Shown: positions 47,526-59,964, numbered from the stretch's first letter. The stretch is DNA of 64,000 nt from Perognathus longimembris pacificus (GCF_023159225.1 NC_063176.1:6584963-6648962), one strand, 5' to 3'. Notes: a model not told the origin generated them from the letters alone. Program-made: numbers and translations.

Positions 47526-49800
47526 ATTTAAAAAATGTGAGAAGAGAAATAATATGTGGATAGAAGGTAAAAGATAAAAAGTAAAGATAAACAAGGCTTC
47601 CTTGGAAGGCAACTCATTTAAAATGTAAGGTATTAGGTGTAGTTTATATTTGTTTGTATTATGTATCTGAAAATGTTTGTTTTCTTTCCAGATTGTGAGG
47701 CTTCATCCAGAAGAATATTCACACTGGTAATTGCTCTATCCATGTTTATCTCCCTAAATCCATTTATTCCAGTGGTGGCAATGACATTCGTTGAGCTGCA
47801 ATTTGAATTATCTCAAGCACTTCTCACGGTATTATGAGCAGTGATTATCATAATCCTTTCTTTTAGGTATATGAAGACTGGTGAGGTCAAGGAAGCAACC
47901 TGAGATCCAGGACTGAATATGACACAACTGTACTGAACATTAGAAAAATGTATCTTCTCTCAGCATGCGTATCATTTGACCTTGACCTGTGGCTTGTCAA
48001 GCAAAGCTCAAGTTAGCATCACCTCAACTTTTCCAGTTTGTTAGAGGTGTCAGCGAACATTGGAAATGATGTAACACAACCAGAATGTGTGTGCCACCTT
48101 TACAGACCACACTCTTCACAACTGTGAATGGTCCCTACCAAGATCACACATCCTGTTATGCGTAGAACTGAGATTATTCTTGTTTCATCACTACAACATT
48201 TCGTATTTTCAACTGTTTTGAAGGCTTATAAGTTTATGCGTGGTTCTTCCTCCTCCACATTTCTTTTGAATTGAGTTCATCTCCAAAAGTTGTCATATAT
48301 TATAAGACATAGCCATGGCATAGAAATTAGATATCGATTGCAAATGTGAGGATGCTTTCATACTTTGCTCATTATGTGCAGTGATGTCTGTAGTGATGGC
48401 TGACTCAGAGGTCATTATAAATGATCACCTAGTACGATCTCAGTAAATACAAGTTACAACAATATATAATTCCATTCCCTAGTGAAAGTCTGGTAAATAT
48501 ATTTCCAGAAGTAAAAAAGTGTACATTTGAATTAATCTCTCCCAAGATTTTATTCACTCTGTTTCAATTTACTTGAATTCTACCTTTTGCTGAAATAAGG
48601 TGTTATCGCCTAAATGAGGCCAAAATACATATTTACTTCAAAAAAATAAACACTTCAGTCTGAAAATAACTCAAAATATACCCTCTGGCCCACACGTATT
48701 TTGCTCTTCAGTATGACATTTAAGGAAAAGATAAGAAAACGGAGTGTCAACTTTTGAAAGTCAGTTCTTGGTTGACATTTCTTAAATAGCAAAGGATTAT
48801 AACAATATTAGATATAACTTGACTAATCATCTTACATTTGACCTTACTTCATGAGCATATTTGCAATCGTGTGTGATCAAATCCTATTACTTTATCAGAA
48901 TTTGAAAATACCACTCAATAATATCACCATGAGAATTGGATGTTCTAAATCAATGTTTACACAAGCTATATTAAGACATACATTTCAAAATCCAACCTGT
49001 TATTCATTGAGTAATTGAAGTGCAAGGATGCATGATGCATTGTTTTTGAGGCAGTGAAGTTGCTTTGATTTTTTTCAAACTTAGCCAAAATGTTAAAAAC
49101 AAACAAGCAAAAGAAAAACCAAAACATACACACATACCCCAAATTACAATGACATATTGGAATCCATTGAAATACTTGTTATTCCCAAATATCCTTTCCA
49201 GATAATCAGAAAGAGAACTAAAGTCATGGTATCAGCACATAGAGAAAATATGGCCTATACAAATCTGTACTCAATTCCAGTTTATTATAATACTGATTAA
49301 ATTTAGAGAAGAAAGTATTTTTGACATCTCTAGATTTACTGAAATACTTGAGTATTTGTCTAATATTTGGCAAATGTCAGGTGAATAACATATATAAAAA
49401 GCATTATGTTTTATAATCATCACACTGACATAATTCAACACACTAGGTACTAGGTACTCTTTATACATTTTAAATAATTTAGTTGCCATATTAACCCCAA
49501 AGAGAAAGTTTTTCTCTTGTTATATCTATATTACACACAAGCAACTTGTGTCACAAAAATCACTATCTTGGCCAAGAGAACCTAAAAAATGGCAGTCTCT
49601 GATAGAGAGAAAATCTGGCAGCAGCATAGACATTCTTAGATTTTTTTCTCTTCATCCTGAGGTACACTGATCTGAACAAAATAATATTATTAGAAATGCA
49701 AGGCTATTTTAAAGGAATTTTTAATATAAGAAGAGGTATTGTATATGTGTATGTTTGGATATTTGCCTCCATTTTAAAGCATAAGATAAAGGACTGGTCA
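47526..49800. other. Unique AT-rich DNA
   Basis: One splice-like pair is present: TTTTCTTTCCAG ending at 47691 and ACTG|GTAATT at 47726-47727 (see findings). Otherwise nothing recognised. Confidence 0.45.
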
Positions 49801-50004
49801 GTTACCAGGGACTCGTCACTGTAGTCCCAGCTTCTTGGGAGGTTGAGATCTGGAAGATCTCAGAAGCCACCTCAGGTGGAAAAGCCTTTATCTCCAAAAT
49901 TATTGGTGAAAAATGGGGCAGAAGATGTGACTTAAGTGGTAGAGTGTCAGTTGCGCATGGTATAAGAGCCTCGTTTCAAACTCTGATAGCATCACTAAAA
50001 ATAA
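49801..50004 (+). mobile_element. Old B1/ID SINE
   Basis: CGTCACTGTAGTCCCAGCTT, GGAGGTTGAGATCTGGAAG, GACTTAAGTGGTAGAGTGTC, then a degraded GTTTCAAACTC end. Confidence 0.7.
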
Positions 50005-51435
50005 GCTATGAAATCAAATAATAAAACATTGATCAATAGACGTTAAAAGCATTGTGACTGAAGCCAATTCAAATTCATGGTATGTAAGTGTAAGGCTGCT
50101 TATTTGTATCTCAGAGTAATGTGGAGTGTAGGGTGAGTGGGTTGCTCTGGCTTCTGAAATACTTGGTGCATGAGCTACCAAGGCATTTTGTAGGAGAAAA
50201 TTAGCAGCTGGCTTGCAGGAATCAGGCAAGAACACAGGATGCTGCCAGGAAGCTTGATCTGCTTTTAGCAATTGTGACGTGTGGGGCATGTTGCTAAAAC
50301 CCTGTTTCCCACAGTTTCCTCGTCTATGAAAGGCATCAAAGAATAACCCCCAAGTCTCTTGTTGCCAATAGAATCAAATGAACTAGCGTTTAGAAAATAT
50401 TCCTAACTCTACTTCACACAAACTAGAGGCCATGCTATTAGTATGAGTGAAAATTAATCTTGAGGCATCAACCTTGTCCATGTAAGACATTTTCAGGTTT
50501 GGAGAGAAGAAATACACGAATGTAGTATGCGGTGTCATCTGTCACTAAAATCAAAATGAGAAAAATCTCTTCATAGTCTACCACATCAACTGGCACGTAA
50601 TTACAGAGGAAAAAAAGTATACTTGTAAATTTTAATTTATGAGTTTTTAATTTAACGATAATTTGGTAGAATTAGGATGAAAGATACGAGAAGCTTTATC
50701 AAATGCACTGTGAAAGAATAGATCGATCAGCTTAGCTCTTTCTTTATGTGTACCCAATATGGCTACAGAACAGTAAGGAGTGGATGGCTATGACAGAGGA
50801 GATTGCAGTACCTTGATGGAGGTGGCATTGTACAGTTGGTAGTCACTGCTCTGGCTCCTGAGTAGCTAATGCACCTGGAAAACAAGAAAGGCTCTTTCCT
50901 AAAACAGTGATAGAATCACTATACCCAGGGAGGTAATGGAACTTTATATATCATTTAGGACTTAGGACTAGGTGGTTTTTGTGTGCCTCTTAAAACAAAA
51001 ACAAAAACCGGCACAAACCCCTAAAAGTCTTGGATACTATCTCCATTGAGTGCATTTGATAAGATAATAAGTAGGCTGATGAAAAGAACAGGGTTTCTTC
51101 TCCAATAGAAACTTGTTACATGAATATACCTGCCTGTATTATTACTACAACTCTAGACCTTCCATTCATTTCCATCAGGTTTGTGAAAATTGATTCTAAT
51201 TTTATAGATCAGTTGGCAAACTAGTTTTAGCCTTATGCATTGGGTTCTAGATACTGGGGTTTTAAGACAATTTTGTAGTTAAGGTTATTTGGTTTTTATA
51301 CAATTTATTTCAATGTATTTCCAAACATTTAAACAGATAGCATTTGAAAAGGCCAAGGTGGAGGAAGAGTTGGAAGAAATTTCTTAAGAATATGAACTAT
51401 TTTCCTTAAACTCAAAAAAAGAAAAAAAAACAAGA
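50005..51435. other. Unique DNA
   Basis: No gene or repeat family recognised. The 91-codon minus frame at 50014-50289 has no domain features. Confidence 0.5.
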
Positions 51436-51660
51436 GGTGAGCCCTGGATTTGAAAGCCCAGGCCTGTAATTCTAGCTACCCAGGAGGGTGAGGATCTGAG
51501 GACTGTGATTCAAACCCAGCCAGGGCAGTAAAGTCTGCAAGACTCTTATTGCTAATTACCAAAAAGCCAAAAGTGGAGTTCTGGCTCAAGTGGTAGAGCA
51601 CTATCCTTGAGCAAAAAAGCTCAGGGACAGTACCCAGGCTCAATGGAGGGGGTAGGGGGG
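51436..51660 (+). mobile_element. B1/ID SINE
   Basis: GGCCTGTAATTCTAGCTACC, GGTGAGGATCTGAGGACTGT, GACTCTTATTGCTAATTACC, GGCTCAAGTGGTAGAGCACT, AGCTCAGGGACAGTACCCAG. The terminal GAGTTCAAGCC is replaced by CTCAATGGAGG. Confidence 0.88.
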
Positions 51661-54249
51661 AAGACACCTAAGAGATGAAACCAAAGTTATTAAAGTGAAA
51701 AAATTGGTCTGTGTCCCTAAAGATTTTAAATGGAGAAAGCAAAGGCTAAAGAGGAAATTTGACTCCCAAGGACAGGCATCCAGTTTGCCATGAACAGTAT
51801 TGTTTGGGACCCTTGAACATTTGGAGTGGAAACCCACCACACTATGAATTAGGAAATAGTATTTGCTTAACACTTCTTAAATTTTATTAGGCATTAGAGC
51901 TCGATGACACACCTAACCTCTACTAAAATAGGAACACAGGCTTGACAAAACTTGATTCTATTTTTGAGTATTTTAATGACTTCTGTGAGTGATATATCAG
52001 CATGCAACTAAACAAATTACCTTATGTAACTTTCTCCTGGTTAAAAAAAATAAAAATTAGAGGAAAAGAAATCCCAAATGAATCAAAATATTATCTATGA
52101 TGCCAGCATCCAGAGGTGACAATGTTTCCTATGTTGACACATCTCCTCATAACGTGTTCCTTTCAAGATGTTAAATGATATTAACTTTTATTGTTTAAAT
52201 ACAAGTAAGATTGGATGGAGAAAAACAGAATTTTACATGCTGCTATTTGAGGCCATAAGTCCAGTAGTGAGTGCCTATTTGAATCTTGAGTCATAAATAT
52301 TATTAGAGAAATATATTTGGGAATAATGTATTTCACCTGCATGGCTGAAGGATCAAGATGGTACAGAGTTAAGGGTTGAGATCTCTTCTTCAGCTAGTTT
52401 ATCATCCACACTTCAGTGATCTTTATTGAAATGACCAGTAAGTCAGACTGGTACAAAGAAGTCTACTGAGGTAGCTCCTAATACCCATTCTTATCAAATT
52501 GAATCACTATGGAACTAACCTCCTACAAATTATTTCAGAGAGTTGACATTTTATGTACACATTAAAGCTTTCTAGAAAGGCTCTGTCAATTTGTAGAGTG
52601 GCACCACTGATTCCTGTCAGATTTCAACTTGGTATTTGTTAAACTAAGTCTGTGTATCCTTTAGCACAGGGCAAAACATGGTCACCTTTACCTGATTCAA
52701 GGCAGTGGAACCAGGAGAAAACAAAGCAGTTTTGGTGGAGAAGAGTGTTTAAAAAAAAAAAAGCTAGAGCAAGTAAGTGTATATTAGTATTTTGACCTCC
52801 GAGGAATGTATAGATAATATTTAACAGGGTTGAAACTGTCTAAAATACAATGGAAAAAATAGGCATTGGTTAGATTATAATAATCCATGAAGGACTGAAA
52901 TTGAAGTCCTTTAGGCATATCTAAATATAGAATCAACAGTTTATGTTTTGAAGCTATATGATATGAACACTATTACCTTAGACATTGCAGAGAATTGCAT
53001 ATATATTTATTTTATATTGTATAATATATATGTATATATATATATGAAATGGGTCTTTACTTAATATTTAGAATTTAGGGCTGGTGACAGAGCTGGCAAA
53101 ATAGGTAAAGAAACCAGGGTACAATAATTATATTCAACTAGATTAGTCTATCTTTTATGTAAGTTATTTACCTATAGCTTTATAAAGATAGGTATCTAAT
53201 ATTTATTCTATAACTTGTTTTAGTCAAAGACATCATGGGAAATAAGTAGTCATTAAACCTATATTACTCAGAAGAATATTGGGGTTTACAAAACTGCATG
53301 GCTTTCTGAATTTGCCTTTCAATCCTTATGTTAATAACTTCTAGGACAAAGATCATACTATAATCCCACAACATCTTATTATATGCTTGGAATACTTGAG
53401 AATTGCATATTTAAAATAATAAATATACTATAAGATATCCCTTTGTTATCTTTGATAACATGGAAAAGTTTTCCATTTTGCATTATACTTCGTATTATAA
53501 AGTGGGGGTTCTTAATTTTCTAAACCTAAAATTTATATTAACATGCCAACTGCTTTTATGCATGTAGTTTTGCCTCAATTTTCCTACTATTTCAAAATCA
53601 TTAAGCTAACTATGATTTCTATATCATTAAATTCTAAGTATTTTTTATGCCTCATTATACTCTAACTTCAAGCAGCATTGACTACATTGACCTATTCATC
53701 TACTTTCTGTAACATTCTCTTGTGCTGATTTTCCTGGTTTTATTCTTTTTACCACAAATATCAAACTCTTTTTCCAGTTTCTCCCTTCCTCTTGAATGGC
53801 TCAAACCATATTCTCCTATACTTACTCACAAGAGAATTTTATCCACTTTCACAGGTCTACTTACAAAATACACATAGATTTTTTTTCACATTTACATCTC
53901 AGTTAAGATTTAGAATACCATACCTATATATACACCTCTCTGAAATGTCTGAGATCTCAAACTCAAAATGTCCAAAATTAGGTTATTATCTTATTCTCAG
54001 ATCTTAATGATTGATCTAAATTTAGTTTCTTGGACAATTGAATAATGATTAGGCTATTTAGAAAGAGATCAAGTAAGAATATTTGGCTTATAGAAACATT
54101 TTATTTGCTATGTTAAGAGTTCTTATGCCAAATGAATATGTTGGCAAACAGCCACAGTAGCCTGACTTGATTATTTAAATACTTTATGACACCCAGCTCA
54201 GTTCTGTTTAAGGAAAAAATGGAATGTGAGTCATTAAAAATATATTTGA
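51661..54249. other. Unique AT-rich DNA
   Basis: TA-rich run at 52995-53045. No gene or repeat family recognised. Confidence 0.5.
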
Positions 54250-54470
54250 GTTGGGTACCCTTGGATCATGCCTATAACTAGTTACTCAGGGGGCTGAGAT
54301 TTGAAGATGTCCAGCCAAGGCAGGAAAATATGAGACTCATTTTCAATTAACTACCAAAAAACAGGAAGTCAACATATGGCTCAAGTGGTAGAGTAACAGA
54401 TTTGAGTGGAAAAGTTAAGGGACAGAGCTTAGGCCCTGTATTCAAACCCCAGATCAAGCGTGCACACATA
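54250..54470 (+). mobile_element. B1/ID SINE
   Basis: GGATCATGCCTATAACTAGT, TACTCAGGGGGCTGAGATTT, GAGACTCATTTTCAATTAAC, GGCTCAAGTGGTAGAGTAAC, CCCTGTATTCAAACCCCAG. A CA repeat follows its tail. Confidence 0.87.
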
Positions 54471-54471
54471 G

Positions 54472-54473
<2 letters not shown>

Positions 54474-54514
<41 letters not shown>
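54474..54514. repeat. (CA)n microsatellite at a SINE tail
   Basis: About 20 CA units directly after the SINE. Confidence 0.97.
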
Positions 54515-54515
<1 letters not shown>

Positions 54516-54709
54516 TTTACATTAGCTGACTTATTAAAATAAGTAAGCAGAGACAACAATGAAACCGAAAATAGGTAATTTGTCTCTTCTGAGTTTACTA
54601 ATATGTAGAAATAAACAAATGATGGAGCATGAAACAAATACTACATAGGATGAATTTTGTATGATTCCTTTCTTTTCTTTTTCAGAGAAAAATTTGAGAA
54701 GCGTCAATA

Positions 54710-55194
54710 GTAATTCTTTTCTAAAGGTCTAGTAGAGTTTGGTAGTGCATCTATCTGGCCTTGGACTCTTACCTATTTTTTTTATTGTTTTTGGTCTTGT
54801 TCTTTTTTTTAGGAGACATTATAACCACAATTAATGTCATTGCTGGCTGTGGATAATATATTCTCTTGGTTCCATTTTGGTAGGTTCAATATGTCTGGTA
54901 ATTTACCCATGATTTAAAATTCTTCAAACTTACCTTTTATCTTAAAATAGCACCTACTTTTAAAAAGATCTTTAGGCGCTTAGAATAATGTATATGATGT
55001 AATGGCTAGAAGAACTTCTCCATAGAGGCCTACTAAATCCACTTAGTGTATAGTATGGACTAATTTTAAAGGATTGTTTTGATGTTTTGGGGGGTATGGT
55101 GTCTTGATGACCTATATATTGGTGAGCATGGGGTTTTGAAGTCTCCTACTTCTGCTGTCTGTCTCTGTCTTTGGTTGTAAGCCCTGTATTGCTT
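54710..55194 (-). mobile_element. Old L1 ORF2 fragments (minus)
   Basis: On the minus strand VGDFKTPCSPIYRSSRHHTP (near 55095-55155) follows the endonuclease motif GDFNTPLS..DRSS. The segment near 54715-54790 resembles the pre-RT motif (KKSPGPDGF) in decayed form. The pieces are separated by far less DNA than in an intact ORF2, implying an internal deletion. Confidence 0.5.
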
Positions 55195-55207
55195 AAGAAA
55201 ACTGGGT

Positions 55208-55751
55208 AGAGCTCTCAGTAGCTTCTTCTTAATGAGGAATGGGTGCCCATTTCCTCTATCTGTGTATCTGTTTTCCATGAACACATCTGTTTTCTTATGA
55301 ACACATAAGATGATGCTAAGTGAAATAAACTCCATTTTATGGAAACAAGTGTTATATCACTGCTGTAATTACTTTCAACATGCCATGTGAAATGGTAGCT
55401 TTTTGTTGTTGTTGTTGATGATCCTCTTGTATCCCCTTCCTGTGGTTGTCCCCACACTATCACTGTGTCTTATCTGAGTACCCTGGATACTGTATATACT
55501 GGCATTAGAACTAGGGAAGTGAAAGAGAATATCAAAATAGAGAGATAAAGGATAAAAAGACAAATGACTCCAAAAGCAATACTTACAAAACCATTTGGTG
55601 TAAACCAACTGAACAACTCATGGGGGAGAGGGAAAGGGGGAGGAGAGCGGGAGAATGAGGAAGGAGGTAACAAATTGTACAAGAAATGTACCCACTGCCT
55701 TATGTATGAAAACTGTACATCACTTAGACAATAAATAAGTAATTTTTGTAA
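55208..55751 (+). mobile_element. L1 3' end with TSD and 89-base 5' filler
   Basis: Clear L1 3'UTR from about 55297 (TATGAACACATAAGATGATG) through a G-rich tract (55620-55665) to CTTAGACAATAAATAAG near 55740. Flanking AAGAAAACTGGGT occurs at 55195-55207 and 55752-55764, a perfect 13-base target-site duplication. Bases 55208-55296 lie inside the duplication but do not match L1 where expected. Confidence 0.85.
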
Positions 55752-55764
55752 AAGAAAACTGGGT

Positions 55765-57944
55765 GGTAAATTTTGGTAAGCATATTTTAATAAATATCAC
55801 TTCATGGTTTGTTCCTTTTGTCAATGTGACATTCCATTTTGCTTCTGAATAATTTTAGTTATGATTATCTGTTATTAAAAATACAAAGAATTTTATTCAA
55901 GACATATTACTTAGTAAATATTATGATTTTCACTAGAGACCTCATTCTATTTATAATTGTCCAAAACATGTTTATGCTATGTATGCAAAGTCAACCTGTG
56001 TTCCTTATGTTTTCTTAATTACTACTATGCAACTCTTCCTAACACATGAGGTAAATATTTTTGTCAAGTTAAATAACACAAAATAAAAGAAATTGAAAGG
56101 GAATCTTTTAAAATTAGTGTCTCTTTTGGAAATTATTACAACTCTACGAAAGGTTGTCATTATTATGGTTTTGAAATTGCCTGTCACTCGTTGCTTTTGT
56201 GTCTTATTAGCAAAACTTTCATCCTCTTCTTACTTTTAAAGTCCCAGGTCCTTTTTCATTTCCATTCAGTTTTAAAACTACAAATTAAAATAAGAAATAA
56301 ATGGCTACTTTAAGTAAAGAAATGTTTATTCAAATTTCTTATTTTAAAATGCTATTAGTTTTCAGGTATTCTATGAAAATACGCTTAGTTTTTGTTGTTC
56401 AAGTACTCATTTTGTATAGAATTTTCCGTGGTTTCTAGAGGTATTTATCTGCATATTCAATAAGTGCCACCAGTAAGGACTGAGTTGTATGAATTTTCAA
56501 CACAAGTCAATTTAACGATAGTTTTCATTTAGTGTGTTCTTTGGAGTACAACTATGCACACAAAAATATGACATGGTTTTAGTAGAAGCTTGCTGGTGTT
56601 ACAGGAAATATGAATTAAGAATTGACAGTACAGCAATGGAATTGAAGTACCTAAAACATCCTCAAAACTCTTCTTCCTCCTTGAAATCATACCCACAGAA
56701 ACCATTTCCTTACTTTATTTTTGTTTCTGGTTTCCTGTTAGTGAAGGTGCCTGCCATTTATGGTGTGTTAACAGAAACATAGGTTTAAATATCCATAGAA
56801 AGAAATAATTTTTCATATTTATCTTGATCTAAAACATTAATGAAATATATATCCTTTTTCACTTCGTTGCTTTCAAACATTTCAAATTTAATCCAAAGTT
56901 GTTTTGACAAACATATAATACCCATTCAGACACAGGAATATGTAACCCTTTTAACCTATCTGGAAGCTAAATGGGTTGTGTGGGTTGTTATATACCACAA
57001 TGTTAAGCAAACTTTTATTTATTTATGTTCAATGTATATTAACCCAAACATGTATACATTCATGTGTATGCTTTAAATAAATTAACAGTTTTGCTTAAAA
57101 TCATAATAATCATAGTGAAAATATATAATGTAAAGTTACAATATTTTTTTAGTGACTACCGAAAACTAAAATCTACCATACTCAGTACAACATTACATAT
57201 AAAATGTCCATCAGTAATTGTTATGTAGGACTGTGTTAAATCTACGGTGCTTGAAGGACAATGAAGAGACATGATCCATCCTTTAACGAATCTGGCCTTC
57301 CCCATCACACGGCTGTCAGATACCAGCCTTGCTGTGAGACAGTTACTCGTGTAAAACTTCAAAAACTGTCAGAGACAACGGTCATCATGTAACCTATTCC
57401 CGTTATCCTTTTAACCAAGGTGTCAGGGTACCTTCTGCACGTTCATAGCAAATACTCCTGAGAGGCAATAAATATTACCTAGGTTCAGTAAAATTTATAA
57501 AAAATAGCATTATTATCTGACAAAAAAATATCAATCTTAAAGAGTTCCAATGTAATCTCACGCAGCAACACTGACCAGAGAATCTAAATCACAGGGTGAA
57601 CTTGAATAGACTCTAACCTCAGATGTTCCAAGTACGAAAGTGTGAGACAGAGGAATGAACAGACTTTCGGAATTTAATGAGTCTCCTGCATTGCTTTACA
57701 TCTGATTTACATCTGAAGCCTCTTCTGTATTTATATTGACAGAAAGTAGCAAGAATCACCTTTTGTTCATGTTCTCTGCAGTTGGACTGAGCATCTTCTC
57801 TGACATACCATGAGGCTTCCGTAGATTTTGTCTCAATAGCTTTTGATTGAGATGAAAATCTTTTGTCAACTTTGCACCCCTGACATTCTCAATTGGTTCA
57901 CTTACTCTTATTTATGGGTGTGGCCTGTAGAACACTGTTGGAGG
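55765..57944. other. Unique AT-rich DNA
   Basis: No repeat family recognised. Frames at 56534-56782 (82 codons) and 56840-57076 (78 codons) lack recognisable domains or splice context. Confidence 0.5.
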
Positions 57945-58780
57945 ATGCTACAGGGAGAAGATGGTGGTCGCAGTGAGAACTTTGCAGGAACAAGAGAATC
58001 ACACCAAGAAAGCGGCGACCCAGAGGGTGATGATGTAAAGAAGCCGGCACTGCAGTCTTCAGGTGCAGCTACCTCCAAAGAATGCACACGCAGAGACCTT
58101 ATCCAGCATCAAAATATGGATGAAAAGGGAAAGCAGAGGAATTAACGAATATTTGGCTTGTTGATGGGTACTCCAGAAATTTAAACAAGAATCTACTGTT
58201 GCTACTGAAAGGCAAAAAAGATGCCAGGAAATTGAACAAAAACTTGAAGTTCATGCAGAAGAAGAGAGAAAGCAGGTTGAAAATGAGAGGAGAGAACTGT
58301 TTGAAGAGAGACATGCTAAACGGACAGAACTGCGGCTTTCGGAACAGAAGGTGACGCTTCCACAGCTGCAAGAATGGGATGAACATAATGCCAAGATAAT
58401 TAAATATATAAGAACTAAGACAAAGCCCCATTTATTCTATATTCCTAGAAGAATGTGTCCAGCTTCTCAAAAACTAATAGAAGAATCATAGAGAAAAATG
58501 AATGCTTTATTTGAAGGTAGATGCCTCGAATTTGCAGAACAAATAAATAAGATGGAGGCTAGGCCTAGAAGACAGACAGTGAAGGAAAAAGAGAATCCGG
58601 TGTTGTGTAATGAACAACAGAAGGCGGAACAAGAAGAGGGTAAGGTGGCTCAGCGAGAGGAAGAGTTGGAGGAGACAGGTAATCAGCACCATGATGTAGA
58701 AATAGAGGAGGCAGGAGAAAAAGAGGAAAAGGAAGTAGGTGGTATAGTGCATAGTGATGCAGAGAAAGAACAGGAGGAAT
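57945..58780 (+). pseudogene. PNN: Pinin (PNN) retropseudogene, 5' part of the mRNA
   Basis: Pinin is a nuclear, desmosome-associated splicing factor. The start reads MVVAVRTLQEQ at 57961, preceded by a GAGAAG leader like the parent 5'UTR. About 85 codons are then missing, and the copy resumes in another frame at RESHQESGDPEGDDVKKPAL (57990-58049), then RRDLIQHQNMDEKGKQRN to 58142. A TAA follows, then a 2-base deletion near 58173. Further on are KIIKYIRTKTKPHLFYIPRR (58395-58454), a TAG in place of a Gln codon near 58489, and MNALFEGRCLEFAEQINKME with an acidic EQEEGKVAQREEELEETG region to SDAEKEQEE at 58778. No introns remain, so it is a processed copy. The C-terminal half of pinin and its 3'UTR are absent; an ID SINE 5' end is joined instead. 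Identification is from memory of the protein and is strong; function is lost. Confidence 0.93.
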
Positions 58781-58819
58781 GGGCTGGGAATATGGCCTAG
58801 TAGCGAGAGTGCTTGCCTC
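58781..58819 (+). mobile_element. ID SINE 5' fragment (39 bases) inside a chimera
   Basis: GGGCTGGGAATATGGCCTAG followed by AGAGTGCTTGCCTC is the first ~40 bases of the ID left unit, starting at its 5' end and stopping before the B box. No remaining SINE sequence occurs downstream of the L1 that follows. Confidence 0.9.
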
Positions 58820-59705
58820 AGCAATATGGAGATTCCTCAGAAGGCTAAATATAGAACTCCCCTATGACCCAGCAGCCCCACTTTTGGGTGTTTATCCAAA
58901 AGACCAAACAAAATCACAGTAATGCCACCAGCACTACAATGTTCATCGCAGCACAATTTGTCATAGCGAGAATCTGGAACCAACCCAGATGCCCCTCCGT
59001 AGACGAATGGATCAGGAAAATGTGGTACATATACACAATGGAATTTTATGCCTCTAGCAGAAAGAATGACATTGTCCCATTTGTAAGGAAATGGAAGGAC
59101 TTGGAAAAAATTATACTAAGTAAAGTGAGCCAGACCCAAAGAAACATGGACTATATGGTCTCCCTTATTGGGAATAATTAGTACAGGTTTAGGCAAGTCA
59201 TAGCAGAGGATCACAAGAGCCCAATAGCTATACCCTTATGAATACATAAGATGATGCTAAGTGAAATGAACTCCATGTTATGGAAACAATTGTTATATCA
59301 CAGTTGTAATTACTTTCAACGTCCCATGTGTATCTGTAGCTTCTATTATTGATGATGTTCTTGTATCACCTTCCTGTGGTTGTACCTACACTATCTCTGT
59401 AATCTTATCTGAGTATATTGGAAACCGTGTATACTGGTATTGGAAGTAGGAAATTGAAAGGGAATACCAAATTTGACAGACACAGGGTAAAAAAAGACAA
59501 ACAACTACAAAAGCAATACTTGCAAAACTGTTTGGTGTAAGTGAACTGAACACCTGGGGGGGGAGGGGAAGGGAAAAGGGGAGGAGGGAGGGGGGTATGA
59601 GGGACAAGGTAAGAAACAGTACAAGAAATGTATCCAATGCCTAACATATGAAATTGTAACCTCTCTGTACATCAGTTTGATAATAAAATTTGAAAAAAAA
59701 AAAAA
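58820..59705 (+). mobile_element. L1 3' end (ORF2 C-terminus and 3'UTR), 3' part of a chimera
   Basis: Starts AGCAATATGGAGATTCCTCA, equal to a mid-ORF2 position just after the zinc-knuckle region. An open frame from 58864 encodes SNATSTTMFIAAQFVIARIW, NQPRCPSVDEWIRKMWYIYT and QTQRNMDYMVSLIGNN, stopping at 59181. The 3'UTR has the G-rich tract at 59553-59600, CAAGAAATGTATCCAATGCC and TTTGATAATAAAATTTG, then poly(A) to 59705. 5'-truncated, with the ID fragment joined at its start. Confidence 0.93.
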
Positions 59706-59962
59706 GAGAGACAAAAAAAAGAATTGCATGTTGTTAAAAATCTTTTTGGAAAATACAGACTGTTTGTTTACCAGACATTCTTGTACTTTTTGCATAATTT
59801 TGTAAGCATTATTTATCAAAATTATGTGAGGTTCCAAAATATATAAAAATAATAATAGTAAAAAGATTAACATCCCTTGTTTAAGAAAAAAGAATGGCTT
59901 CATAATCTTTACCTCACTATTTTTCTTGGTCATTTTCATGCAGTGAAGTATGAAAGGTGTGT

Positions 59963-59964
<2 letters not shown>

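Noticed and set aside
58099..58824. Two minus-strand frames of about 105 codons
   Set aside because: They are antisense to the pinin pseudogene, a result of its Glu/Lys-rich codons lacking stops in reverse.
57851..59750. AAAATCTTTT near 57854 and 59737 as the chimera's target duplication
   Set aside because: Only 10 bases match, and the right copy lies about 30 bases past the poly(A) with non-A sequence between; it is too weak to claim.
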